From contig OZ010800.1 of NCBI GenBank assembly GCA_963932465.1, positions 34,102,852 to 34,166,851 of the forward strand: a DNA stretch of 64,000 nucleotides, in the 5' to 3' direction. Positions 1 to 11,687 of the stretch are shown here, one piece after another (within the stretch, counting starts at the first letter, position 1; every line of letters begins with the position of its first letter). The stretch is from Maratus speciosus. Taxonomy: Eukaryota > Arthropoda > Arachnida > Araneae > Salticidae. The notes beneath the pieces were generated by a model. That model was not told the origin of the DNA. It worked only from the letters and a program-made list of their open reading frames with translations, and made no database searches. The position numbers were made by a program, and so were the translations under genes.

Positions 1-480
1 CCATCGAACCATAACCCGATCAGAGCAGCACAAAATAATTTCAGTTGAAATGCAACTGGACTAGAAATTGAAAATTCCATTTGAAGTCAACCGGACACCC
101 CGATCCGAACACGGCAAACAAAAAATGAAAAAAACAATCTATCGAACAGTAACCCGATCCGAGAAGGACAAAATAGTTTTCATCGACACGACCGGCCAGA
201 ACTTGAAAATTGCAATTGAAGTCTATCCTAAACCCGATCCAAACCCGACAAAGAGAAAATTCCATCCGGCCATAACCCTATTTCAGCAAGATAAAATAAT
301 TTCCATCGAAACGTAACCCAACCACAGCCTGAAAATTCCATTTGAAGTCAACCTGAAACCCGATCCGAACCCGAGAAAAAATCCTTTGAACCGTATCCCG
401 ATACGAGAAAGACAAAATGATTTCCGTCGACACGGACCAGAACCTGAAAATTCCAATTGAAGCCTACCGTAAACTCGACT
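1..480 (+). repeat. Minisatellite block, ~120-138 bp unit (orientation A)
   Basis: About four degenerate units are visible. Each carries a conserved core such as CCGATCCGAG, then GACAAAATAATTTCC, then CCTGAAAATTCCA. The unit starts recur near 1, 139, 265 and 383. The same unit appears in reverse complement at 785-1140 and 2220-2700. Open frames through it are by-products of the repeat and show no protein family signature. Confidence 0.8.
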
Positions 481-515
481 ATTTTCAACTAGAACCCGAA
501 ATCCTTTAAATTAAT

Positions 516-538
516 GAAATCTGCAAGTGAGGCAGATT
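516..538. repeat. Small hairpin between the minisatellite arms
   Basis: AAATCTGC, a 7-base loop, then GCAGATTT. A related degenerate form (AAATTTGC then GGCAGATTT) lies at about 709-734, so two similar sequences sit in the spacer between the inverted minisatellite arms. Confidence 0.5.
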
Positions 539-645
539 TTTAATGTTTTTCCTGATCTATACTCGCTGAGTAGATGGTTACTAATAAAAATTATTATGAA
601 AAATATATTTAAAAAGTTCTTATGTATGTTATAATATATAAAATC

Positions 646-693
<48 letters not shown>
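646..693. repeat. (CA)n(TA)n compound microsatellite
   Basis: About 12 CA dinucleotides run directly into about 12 TA dinucleotides. Confidence 0.95.
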
Positions 694-697
<4 letters not shown>

Positions 698-784
698 TTT
701 ATGTTAATTAAATTTGCAGATGTGGCAGATTTTTTGTTTTTTTTCCATAATATTAAGATGTGGTTGTGATTCGCTGGATTTTTT

Positions 785-1140
785 TCAGGTTCTTATCAAA
801 TTCCGGTTGACTTCAAATGAAATTTTCAGGTTTGTCCAGTTAAGTTTCGACGTTATTTTGTGGTTCACAGATCGGGTTACAGTTGAATGGAATTTTATTT
901 TTTTTCGGGTTCGGTTCGGGCTTATGATAGATTTCAATTGGAATTTTCAGGTTCTGTTAGGTGCGTGTCGACGGGAATTATTTTATCTTTCTCAGATCGG
1001 TATACGGTTCGATGGAATCTTTTCGGGGTTCAAATCGTGTTTCAGTTTGATTTCAAATGGAACTTCCAGGTTCTGGTAGTCTTGTTTTTGACGGAAATTA
1101 TTTTGTCTTGCATAGATCGGCTTACAATTGAATAGATTTT
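785..1140 (-). repeat. Minisatellite block, inverted relative to 1-480
   Basis: Three units read as the reverse complement of the 1-480 block, with cores such as CAGATCGGGTTACAG and TTTTCAGGTTCTG spaced about 118 bp apart. Together with 1-480 it forms a long imperfect inverted repeat around a 300-bp spacer. The block ends where the 1.1-kb sequence at 1141 begins, and the same unit resumes at 2220. Confidence 0.75.
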
Positions 1141-2219
1141 TTTACCCGACTGAAAAGAAGGGTTATGTGTTTCACGCGTATCTGTGTAAGTGGATTTCTT
1201 TATACCCTCGAAACGTCCCAACGGCTGGATGGATTTTGATGAATGAGGTCTCTATCAATTTGCCTTAACGGCCTGATGGTTATAGGCTAGGCTTTGTTTT
1301 TATAAATTCAAAATGGCGCCGTAAATTACAAAATGGTGGTAGAGACGAAAAATAATTTACGCACCCTGTTGAGTGGCATATCATTGGAATGGTCTTTCAA
1401 AATGAAGACGATGTTTCATTGACTACTTTACAGTCAGAAGCTCCGTTAAAATATTATAAAACCTGGAAGTTGTGTATGTAGGATCTCTAGTTTTACCGCA
1501 ATTCTAACCATCATAGACCTCATCAAAACAGTGTTTAATATAGATAGGAACTAACAATTAAACACAACTTAAAAGTTAACAATACAAGTAAATAAAAAAA
1601 ATAGGTAAGTAATATAAACAAGTAACATAAAAAAAAATGTTTTAAGTCAATTCCTACTTAGGTCAATAACAGAATTTGTTTTCACCTATTTTTCTTTCCT
1701 CTTGAGTGCCGCTTAAAATGCCTTGATCAAGAAGAGGTCTCTCTCAGTCTTAAATTACCTTGATCAAGCAAAGGGCTCACTCTATTATTGAAATTTAATT
1801 CATTAAATTTAACTAATGAATTAATATTTGAAAAAAACTAGATTAACATCAAGTGTAATCCACTACAAGTTTAAAAAAATTATTTGAGTTTGATTGGATG
1901 AATAATAAGTATTTTATTAACAATTGAAAATTTGAACAAGATATATATAGCGAGAGTTTATATACTATTAGCTCATTGAAAAAAAATAATTGAATTGAAA
2001 AAAAATAGTTTCATATTACTGAGAAATAATTAATTAGTTAGCTTTTCACGCAGCCGGGTTTTTTGATTTTTTAAATTTAATAGTTTATGAATTTACATTT
2101 CTTTTTCAATTTTTTTTCAAGAATCAGGACTATATTTAGGCTTAGGATTTTTTTTTTTTAAATACTGATATAAAAGCAAAATTTCCCAATTTTTTTTGTG
2201 TCGCGTAAGGATCGTTTTA
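1141..2219. mobile_element. Candidate dispersed element interrupting the minisatellite
   Basis: This stretch separates two blocks of the same minisatellite in the same orientation, so it is probably an insertion. It opens with ACCCGACTGAAAAGAAGGGT. Around 1200-1340 it reads like a non-coding arthropod repeat, including AAAATGGCGCCGTAAA and a related AAAATGGTGGTAGAGAC. No convincing ORF, terminal inverted repeat or target duplication was found, so class and exact ends are unknown. Confidence 0.4.
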
Positions 2220-2710
2220 GTGTAGACTTCAATTGGAATTTTCAGGTTCTAGTCGGTGTGTGTCAGCGGAAACTATTTTGCCTTTCTCGGACCGAGTTAT
2301 GGTTTGATGAATTTTTTTCCGGTTTGGATCGGGTTTCAGATTGAATTCAAATGGGATTTCCAGGTTCTGGTCACGTTGCTTTTGGGCGAAAAATATTTTA
2401 TCTTTCAAAAATCGGGAAGGGGAATCCTAACCGTATACGCTTGGACAAAATTGTCATTTTTGTCTGGTTCGGATCGGGTTTAGGGGCACTGCAAATTGAA
2501 TTTTCAGTTTATAGTTAGTGCGTGTAGATGGAAATTATTTTATGTTTCTTGGATCGGGTTACGGTTCGATGGATTTTTTGGGGTTCATATCGGGTTTCAT
2601 TTTGAATTCAAATGGAATTTCCATGTTTCAGCTGGGTTGCGTTTGAACGGAAATTCTTTTGTCTTGCTCGGATCGGGTTATGCTTCGATGGAATTGAAGC
2701 AAGTGGTCAT
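2220..2710 (-). repeat. Minisatellite block, inverted orientation, second part
   Basis: About four units with cores TTTTCAGGTTCTAG and GGATCGGGTTACGG recur near 2267, 2387, 2530 and 2650. This is the same family and orientation as 785-1140. ORFs here (for example 2496-2750) follow the repeat and are not genes. Confidence 0.75.
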
Positions 2711-2711
2711 T

Positions 2712-2910
2712 TTTCAATTAGCATACCGCAATCTAGTCTCTTTGCAATGAGCCTAAAAATTTTAGGCTGTTTGAGAAAAGAAATGCTTCATTCCAATTAG
2801 CCTAACGTTCTTTACTCTCTTTGCAATAAGCCTGAAAAATATCAGGCTGTTTGTAAAAACGGAGATAATTCTCCAATTACCCCGGTTCTTTGCAAAGAAC
2901 CTAGGTAATT
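2712..2910. repeat. Two to three ~80-bp repeats, each with a hairpin
   Basis: Two clear units share CAATTAGC, then TCTCTTTGCAAT, then a hairpin: AGCCTAAAAATTTTAGGCT at ~2751 and GCCTGAAAAATATCAGGC at ~2830. A third partial unit at 2873 keeps CAATTA and has GGTTCTTTGCAAAGAACC, an 18-base perfect palindrome. No coding potential is recognised. Confidence 0.65.
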
Positions 2911-5900
2911 TGCAAAGTGACGTATTTCTCAATTCCTCTCGAATCATTCGGATAGAAGTGATGTTTTCAGTTCTTTGGAAGCATTTTTTTCTATTCATAG
3001 GAAGGTTGACGTATACGCGAGGTCGTCTTATACGCGAGAAAATATGCTATGCCTATTATGGTGTGTTTTTTGTTTTCATTTTTATATACATCATTTGCCT
3101 AAATCCTTTTTTAAACTCATTAGAAGCAAGTCATTTGTTATGGGAAAAGATTTTCAGCCCTTTCAAACAGAAACATTTCATTACAAAGAAATTTTTTAAT
3201 CAAGGTTCTGATAATAGCAATTTCTGTTATAGATTTGCTGTTAATATTATTACTTGCATAAAACAGAACAGATAACTCAAGATAAATATATATGGGTTAG
3301 ATATTGAGTTTAATTAATGATCAAATGCCTCCTCATTCCAATAAATGTGGTATCACTTAGTAGGATATATAGGAAAAAAAATCGTTATACTCAACGCGTT
3401 CCCAAAAATGACGAAAAAGGTAGAAAACACAAAAAAGGAATTCCTACATCTGCATGTCTAACATACTGCAGAGTTTTAAAAGGGAATTGTTAGGAAAGGC
3501 ACAAAATTCAAATATTGTGATATAAAACACATCATATTGGAAGCTTGGTTTAGCACAACACATAAATCAAAATCAAAAACATTTCATAGATTGCAAGACA
3601 AGTTGTTAAATGGTTGTGGAATACAACAAAAACAGATAAATAAATAAATTAATTAAGGAGTTCTCACCATAGGACCACATCGAAGGCAGTTGTTTTGGCA
3701 CAAATAGTGTGAAGGATACCAGCTGTGGGTATGGTTTTCATTCATATGATGGTCAAGTTATAGGGACATTCAATTTTTCCAGTATGACTGGAAGAATTGG
3801 ATAACACAATTACGTTTTATGATAATTTAAGATGGTTTGCTGCAATGAAAATAATGTAATTAGTAGATACTGCATAAGTTAATCAGCATGGGATATGCTT
3901 TTTTAAGTGGTTATACATTAATTACAATCTGAAAGTACTACTAAATATATATTTATTTTGAAAAAAAAAGAGAGAAAAAGATTTTCTCTTTTCTCTCAAG
4001 CAATTGAATAAATACTTTCACATTTATGAATTTCAGAGTATTAAATTTCTTTGTAATAAGTACATAAATAATTTGAGATATTTGAGTTATTTTAATGGTT
4101 TAAATTTTTATTTTAATATCATATTTTATTATGATTCTAAATTCAGGAGTAATGCTTTAATTTTATTTATTTTTGGTTAATGAATGGGGTACACGTTTGT
4201 GATGTTAGTATCATCGTAGGATATATTTATTTAATAATTAAACAGAAAAATAAGAATGAATAAATAAAAAAGTAAATAACATAAATAAAATAAATAAATG
4301 AAGTGAATGTGGACATTATTTAGTACAGAAAATTACGATTGAAAAGTTATTTTCAGCATTACAGAGATGTGTGTTCATGTCATGAGATTATATATATATA
4401 TATATATATATTTATCCCCTTGTTGAATTTTATTTCTAAATTACCTCCAAAAAGAAGAACTGTGCTTCAGCAGGTTTAACACAGCAGTGGGATAAATTTA
4501 ATTAGGCGTAGAAAAAAAAATTCATCTAGTCGTTTTTTTTAAAGAACCGCACCGTGATGCGTAGGAAATTTCTCTGTACCAGTAATAAAAATAAATAAAT
4601 AAAGTAGAAGAAATTGTATATACTTATATTAATTCATATATAATTTACATATATATATAATCCAGATTCTTATTTGGTTCATCAGCGGCATAAAATTCAC
4701 TCATAATTTATTCAATTTTGATTAAAACACCCCCATCAGAGCACCATACAGCATCTTAAAATCATCAAATTCAAACTATAAAATAAAAGAATGGGACAAA
4801 ATAAAATGAATTAATAAATAAAGAGTTAAGGGGAAGAATGTCCATTCACAAACGACAGCAGAAAATGTTTTGGCCAAACAACGGTTTGTTTCGCTAGTGT
4901 TAACTCAAAAGGACTGAAGGTTCATTCAAACCGGTCTTTCGGATTTCAACTATTCGATTTTGGTATTGGTAACTGGCTACAACATATCGAATAATGCCGG
5001 GGGATTCCAGTTTGACCTGAAAAAGGGGATTTTTCCCACACTCGCTCGAATCTACCGAGACAACTTTGCTGAGTCATAATAAAAGATAATAAGGATGCAG
5101 ACGTCTAGAGAGGATAGCGAGGCTCAAAGACTCTTCATTATTGCGAGCAGTGTCCTATCTACACAACCATTAAAATTATATCTAACGTCCTCATTTTTTT
5201 TTTTTTCGGGGCATAGCTGATGGGATTTAAAAAACCACATCATAAAATCGGAGAATTTTAATCCTAAAAACTAAAACTATTGACTCTTAAGCAACTCAGA
5301 CCACACAGAATTAAATTTGAAGCAGACAAACCGGAAATGAATTTATGCCCGGACACATAAAGCTCTGTGATGAACTATCAGAGGAATGACTAAAAATTTA
5401 TGACACTGTGCCAAGAAAAAGATGATTCCCGGGACCCTCTTCCGAAGAAAAAAATAAAACAAGCACAGTTCAAAAAGGGCTAACGTTTTGTGAAGGAGAG
5501 TCACTCAGTCACATGCTCCAATCACGGATATTTCATTTATCTGACCCCGCATAAATTGGAAATATCCACTAAAGGTAGGAGAGGGGGAAGCGGATTTGTT
5601 CTGACTGGACAAAAAGAAGAAACAGAGGAAAACTGTTAAGAATAAATTACTTTAAAAAATGTTAGAATTTTTACAGATTGGAAAAAAAAGTCAGATATGT
5701 AGAAAATGTTGTTCCAGTGAAGTAAACCTTAGGGGTCTTACTTTTTTTGTTGTTTTCCCCAGAGAGTCTGATAATTTCTTTCAGAATGATGTGGATTACC
5801 AGGCCATAACCTCATATTCTTTTCTTCTAATTAAAAGGTATCCCTTTTCTTATTTCTCTTTCTCCTATAGGAACTTAGAATTATTTATTTTATTGAGATC

Positions 5901-6026
5901 TGACACTTGCCAGTTACGGACATTAAGACAAATATGTTTATTAATTTCATATGATAAATCATTCAATAGAGTCAAAACACTGTTTTAAACACTAGTGTCG
6001 TGAAGGTAATTTTCACCTTGTTATTA
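2911..6026. other. Stretch without recognisable genes
   Basis: AT-rich sequence with simple repeats: a (TA)n tract at ~4389-4411, TAAATAAA-type runs near 4250-4300 and 4590, and a T-tract near 5191. ORFs of 60-120 codons at 2910 and 5659 have no motif I recognise and the composition of their surroundings. I see no transposon ends here. Confidence 0.6.
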
Positions 6027-6565
6027 ATAAACTTTATAATATACTTATAACTATTTAAAATGTGACAAAAACATATAAAAATATTATTTAATGTAACCCG
6101 AGATCTTTCGAACACACACGCGTTCATTTTCAAAGGGATAAAAGATGATTGACTGAATAGAAATACATTTAAAGAACAAAAACAAAAATAGTACGCATGC
6201 GGAAGCGGAGTTCAGTCCATTTCTTTGCAGAGGGGTGAAAAGATCAGCTCATATTATCAAGAGGTCGTGAAATATTTAGGATATAGTACCAAATTGCGGG
6301 AATATTATAGGAAAGGACGTTGTTACAAATATTATCACTTATAAGTAAAATTTCAATGGATTCACGGATTATTAATGAGTAGTGGTTAGACGTTGAAATG
6401 ATAATTTTAGCTTCTTCGAAGTTTATCTTAATATTTTCTGTTTGATGCAATCTGGATAAAGCTGTATTGTGTTTGTTAAACTTGATATCAGAAATGTGCT
6501 CTTTTAATCTTTCCTTAAATTTTCAACATGTCATACCAATATGAAATAAATTCTTATGTTGTTCT
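6027..6565 (-). pseudogene. Penelope-like element 3' end, inverted copy (GIY-YIG C-terminus plus 3' flank)
   Basis: On the minus strand, 6450 back to 6244 encodes a 68-residue piece beginning HQTENIKINFEEAK and ending in NISRPLDNMS. It is the same region that closes the plus-strand ORF ending at 7226. The 3' flank also matches: ATGTAACCCGAGATCTTTCG at ~6090 is the reverse complement of the sequence near 7360. This is therefore an inverted partial copy of the retroelement end, lacking reverse transcriptase. Head-to-head or tandem partial copies are typical of Penelope-like elements, and I infer they arose that way here. Confidence 0.8.
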
Positions 6566-6614
6566 GTGTTCAACTGTCTTATGTTGTTGTGTGTTATGTT
6601 GTTCTGTGTTCTGT

Positions 6615-6640
6615 GTTGGAGGTTTAGCTAAACCTCCAAC
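6615..6640. repeat. Perfect 26-bp palindrome, copy 1
   Basis: GTTGGAGGTTTAG followed by its exact reverse complement. It marks the inverted junction in the Penelope array and recurs 180 bp downstream. Confidence 0.95.
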
Positions 6641-6794
6641 AAAATTGAAAGATTTGATTCACAAGAAAATTGATCCTATTCCCGATTATGAAAAAGCTGG
6701 AGTCTACATCATCCCAATCAACACTTCTGTGTTCCCAACAACAAGTCTGTGTTGTTCTGTCTGTTGTTGTGTGTTATGTTGTTCAGTGTTCTGT

Positions 6795-6820
6795 GTTGGA
6801 GGTTTAGCTAAACCTCCAAC
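6795..6820. repeat. Perfect 26-bp palindrome, copy 2
   Basis: Identical to 6615-6640 and exactly 180 bp away, so the two lie in the same reading frame of the surrounding ORF. Confidence 0.95.
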
Positions 6821-7226
6821 AAAATTAAAAGATTTGATTCACAGCCAAATTGATCCTATTCCCGATTATGAAAAAGCTGGAGTCTACATCAACCCATTCA
6901 ACACAGAACAACATAAGAATTTATTTTATATTGGTATGACATGTCGAAAATTTAAGGAAAGATTAAAGGAGCACATTTATGATATCAAGTTTAACAAACC
7001 CAATACAGCTTTATCCAGATTGCATCAAACAGAAAATATTAAGATAAACTTCGAAAAAGCTAAAATTATCATTTCAACGTCTAACCACTACTCATCAATA
7101 ATCTGTGAATCCATTGAAATTTTACTTAGAAGTGATAATGTTTGTAACGACGTCCTTTCCTATAATATTCCCGCAATTTGGTACAATATCCTAAATATTT
7201 CACGACCTCCTGATAATATGAACTAA

Positions 7227-7462
7227 ATCTTTTCACCCCTCTGCAGAGAAATGGACTGAACTCTGCTTGCGCATGCGTACTATTTTTGTTTTTGTTTTTT
7301 AAAATGTATTTCTATTCAGTCAATCATCTTTTATCCCTTTGAAAATGAACGCGTGTGTGTTCGAAAGATCTCGGGTTACATTAAATAATATTTTTATATG
7401 TTTTTATATGTTTTTGTCACCTTTTAAGTAGTTATAAGTATATTATAAATTTTATTTATAAA
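7227..7462 (+). mobile_element. Penelope-like element 3' flank, plus-strand arm
   Basis: Non-coding tail after the endonuclease stop. It is the reverse complement of 6027-6243, including GAACGCGTGTGTGTTCGAAA and GATCTCGGGTTACATTAAAT, and delimits the outer end of the palindromic Penelope pair. Confidence 0.8.
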
Positions 7463-9601
7463 TCATTCAAAGAAAATTATTTGTATAATCAGTATGCAGC
7501 AATTTGTATATAATATTTAATTTTATTGGCCTAGAGCTAATTTCCTTTCGATGTACGCTACATGTATCACTGTATATGTTTTGTGTTGTTTTATATGTTC
7601 TCTTGTAAATAAACTTCATTTTGTATTTTAAATTGTGTACGAATCTAAACTTTGGCCTTATGTGTTATCTTATTTTTAAAGTAGCAGAAATGAGCATCAA
7701 AAGGTTAACAGCTTCATAAGGAATCTTGTCGTCAAAATTACTCAGATCAAGATTATTAATGTTTAAATTATTAAAGGTTATTAATTAAACTGTCTTTGAA
7801 AATTTCATAAAAAAATATAGATTAATTTAGGCAAACATTTATATATCATGAAGAATTTATTTCCTTAATCCAAGATTCCCATAAGCCCGGTGCGATCACA
7901 AATTCCTATTTTGAAATAAAATAGTTTTTTTTCAGGGTTGACTATATTGATGCACAAGGATATTGGTGAGTTGAAATGAACGAGGGATTTCTGAGAGCTT
8001 ATGATATGTAGTGCACATTTGACTGGAATGCAAAAATCTTCTCATCAGTATGTAAGTGAACAACACGATAGCTCCAAAATAAAAATTTCGATTGAGATCT
8101 TATTTGGTGAATATATTATACACCTCTGTCAGAAGAACTGTATTCATTTATACAGAAATAGACCGACGAGTTTTGTAGGTAGATGTTTTACAGCAAATCT
8201 GCTACTATAAATGATAAGCATTTTCCCTTACATCTCAATTAAATTATTTTTATCCCCCACATTCCTCTTGAAAAAATGTAACACAACATTCTTTAATTAA
8301 TTACAATTAGTTTTAACAGAATATTAGTTAATTAATTAATATTATTATTGATAGGTATTTTCAGCACGGGTGGAGTGAAAAATTCTGCAAAATTAAGTCA
8401 TTAGAAAATGATTAAGCTTTAGGAATGAAAGTGCATGTTTTCTTTAAGATATTTGTTCTTTTCAGCAGTGTAAATATTTTATATTCTTAACATTAGGATC
8501 TAAGTTTTAATTTTATAGTATATTACTATTTATTTGAACGCAAAGTATTCTGTATAGTGTTTGGAAAGTTTAGTGGAGCTAACTGAGAATTTTATTTATA
8601 TTTACATATTTTGTTTTGTTTTTCATATTTACATATTTTAACACAAAAAAGACTCGCTTTCTTTCATAACCTTCGTATTTGTCAAAGTCCATATTTTCAT
8701 TTATTAGAAATCATTAAAGAAATACAAATAAATGTGCATACCTTTTAACTGTAAAATCTCTTCATTACCACTTAATGCTTTCGCTAAGTGCAAAATGTTC
8801 GGAAATGGACAAACACTGACCGTTAGTTACCCTCAAAATAAGTTATCTCACAACTTCTAACGTGTAAGTGGACTTTTAAACTATTAACTTTGAAGCAGAA
8901 ATTAAATTTGTTGCATTTATCAAAAAGTTATGTTATATAAAGTGACATCTTACTCTACAAGAGGTAAGAGACAGTTTTAAGACATTGCATAATTCTAATT
9001 CTTCATACATTATTACCGGAAAAATACAATTGTTATTATACTTTTTCATAAAAATTATAGTAAATAAAATTATAGTCTGTAAAAAAATTAAGGTTTGCCT
9101 TTTAAGAGATAAATGATAAACATTTGTTCAAGTTTTCTACTTATTATGAAATAACCAAAAAAAATTAATTCCTCTTTGTCTCAAATGACTTTTTTTTTAT
9201 CTTGATACTAATAGCTAGATTTTGGACGTAATTTTATATTTATATGCTTTTAAACTATTATATAGTGAATAATAATGCAATAAAACTAACAAATGTATAT
9301 TAGTAAATAGTATAACCAATTATCAATAAAATTTTATAAAAATACTTAAAGGATAAATAGAGGCTTTGATAATTGGATTTTTTTAAACTGTGGAAACACA
9401 ATAGATGTAAATGCAAGTACGAATTAAATACAGTTTGCAGTGAATAATTATTGAAATAATGCATGCGTAAACAACACTTTATAATTAATATTCCTTCAAG
9501 GTTTTCTAAAACCTGATATAGCATGATGTTAAGCTATGATAGCATGCAATTAAGTAGTTTCACAAATTACTTAATTTCTTGGACGCAGTTGAGTCTGGAA
9601 C
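7463..9601. other. Stretch without recognisable genes
   Basis: AT-rich. An AATAAA signal lies at 7607 in TGTAAATAAACTTC shortly after the Penelope arm. ORFs at 8001 and 9300 have no recognisable motif. No TIR, palindrome or tandem repeat stood out. Confidence 0.55.
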
Positions 9602-9665
9602 TTAAGGCTGCCCGTCACTCAGTTCCCGAATTCCCCTCTATAAATGCTAAGTATAAGGCCTCTAT

Positions 9666-10052
9666 AATGTCTATGAGCGTTTGATGCATTCTTTTATTTA
9701 AAATATCTCCTAAGGATATTAATATTTTTCTATTTCTGTTTTCTGTGTGCTCTTCTAAAAGGATGTCTCTTTTTTTTTTCTTAGTTGCCAAAATATTTCT
9801 AAAATCTATGATTAATTTAATATTTTATGTGTTAAAAGCAGACGCTGGAAGTAATAACTGGATATAAAATAACTGGAAGTAAAAATGTAACACTTCATAT
9901 AAAATTAAGCATAGAATTTAGAAGTGTTTCCAGAACTAAGAAAAAAAAGACATCCCTTAAAAGGAATACACAGAAAACAAAAGTTAAAAACATTAATTTA
10001 CCGAAGAGATATTTTAAATATAAGAATGTATCAAATGCCCATAGACATTGGG
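9666..10052. repeat. Inverted repeat with ~105-bp arms inside element X
   Basis: Left arm 9666-9780 (ATGTCTATGAGCGTTTGATG ... TTTTCTGTGTGCTC) pairs with right arm 9944-10052 (ACACAGAAAACAAAAG ... CAAATGCCCATAGACAT). Arm identity is imperfect with small indels and the spacer is about 165 bp. It is probably a palindromic MITE or an internal fold of element X. No coding sequence was seen. Confidence 0.7.
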
Positions 10053-11687
10053 GCACATATCCTTTAAACAGACAACAAAAAATGATTTCGTAGACAAAAA
10101 TTTAGTGTGGACCCACGCACTCATTTTTGCACTAAACACCTCAGGCTTATTATTATTATTATTATTATTTTTTTTTTTTGGTAACACTAAAATATTTTCT
10201 TCGTGCAATATAATATACAATTTGCATTAAACACTGAATAATTAATTAATAACAATTATCCTTTAATGTATGATTTTTTAAAATTAATGATGATGTATAT
10301 AGCTTGCACTGATGATTTAAAAATATCTATACCCTCTAGAACTTTGAAACTTTTAATATAAGTTTAAGAATATTACAAAAGTAAAATGAACTAAAATCTA
10401 ATGAATAAACAAAAAAATTCTAAAGTTTTTTTTTTGTAATTTTCAAAATAGAAATATGAAAATTTTGATAATTTTCGTCACTCGAATACCCATGCATCCA
10501 ATAATTTTTGTTAAATTCCTTAAATTTTAGTTCACTTTGAAGGAAATAATCGGGTCAAAATATATATAAAGTTTCTAATCATTACTTTTGATACATTTGG
10601 AGTTAGCGTGCGCGATTTTGAGAAAAATCAATTTAAACATAAATATTTTGCTTGGAACAGACGAAGGATTATTTACATTATTTACTATAACGAACGCAAT
10701 TTTACGAATATTTTGATGCGGCTTATGGCAAATTGTTCAGCAAAACATTAGCTGTCACATGAATTAAATAAACAATCAAGTGCGAGCATTACTCGTCGTT
10801 CCGTAGAATAAATATGTGAATTTGTAATTGTTGCTAAAAGAATACTAAGACTTTGTGAAAAACTATACAACATAGTGTTGGGTATTACTTTATATACTAG
10901 TACCGTGAAAGTTCGAAGAGATACGGAACCTCAATAATATCAAATATAACTATTCTGTACAACTCATTTTTTAATATTACCCTAATCTGTTTATGATGAG
11001 CTTAATTCGGCACTGACAATAAAAGTAGTGCATATTTAAACTTCATTTGGCATTTCATAAACCTAAATAGTAATAACCTTTCTTACTAGAATGTAGCTAA
11101 AAGAAAACCTTTGTTCAAAGTTAAAATTTGATATTGTGCTTAGCCCGCTTCAAAAGGAGGTCGCAAAGTTGCAACGACGCCTTGGTCCGTGCCGCTTTTT
11201 AGCAGATAGGTTTATAATTAACATTTAAAGTCATTCGAGACGTATTGAGAAATCCACTCAATGCAAATCCCATAGTATTTATGTAATTCATTCTAATGAA
11301 GTGGTCTCGTGACTCTTCAAAATATTAGAAATTTTAATTTTATTACATGTTAAACTCTTATCTCTTTCTGAATATTTTCATATAATTGTTTCTTTGAAAT
11401 TCCCATTAGAACAGAAGTTATAGCTTTAAGAATTGCACCCGCTCAATAGCTGAAGCGGCGTTTCCAAAACTTTGAAGTTATTTTTCTGCAAAACAAGTTT
11501 TTCGGCATAAGGCACAGGGTACCTCAAAAACTTCTGAATATTTAATCATGAAATTTTCAAAACATATATTTCATGTTAGTCTGTATAAACTGAACCTAAA
11601 ATTTCCTTTTTATTGTTCAAACAAATATTTTTTTAGGTCGTTATACTGTTGAAAATTTCAAAATTTTGTATTGGTTAACAACAACTT

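Larger units (their letters stand above)
6528..7226 (+). pseudogene. Penelope-like element GIY-YIG endonuclease domain with internal 180-bp duplication
   Basis: The open frame holds 232 codons. Its C-terminal half is a GIY-YIG nuclease of the Penelope type. AGVYINPFNT supplies the GIY element and FYIGMTCRKFKERLKEHI supplies YIG, the conserved arginine and E..H. A C-terminal tail follows and ends in a stop at 7224. In Penelope-like retroelements this nuclease follows the reverse transcriptase and nicks the target. No reverse transcriptase lies upstream. Instead the linker and GIY strand (KLKDLIH..IDPIPDYEKAGVY) occurs twice, exactly 180 bp apart, joined by a Cys-rich stretch translated from TTGTGTGTTATG-type simple sequence. 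The first ~90 codons are therefore rearranged DNA. The start codon at 6528 is nominal. I read this as a 5'-truncated, rearranged element, not a working gene. Confidence 0.8.

Noticed and set aside
714..1079. 121-codon ORF
   Set aside because: It is read from the inverted minisatellite; the translation repeats with the DNA unit and has no family motif.
3673..3804. Exon-like frame (CFGTNSVKDTSCGYGF) following ACCATAG
   Set aside because: Only about 43 codons, no recognised domain, no matching donor or neighbouring exon; chance open frame not excluded.
5659..5988. 109-codon ORF
   Set aside because: No motif; composition is that of the surrounding AT-rich DNA.
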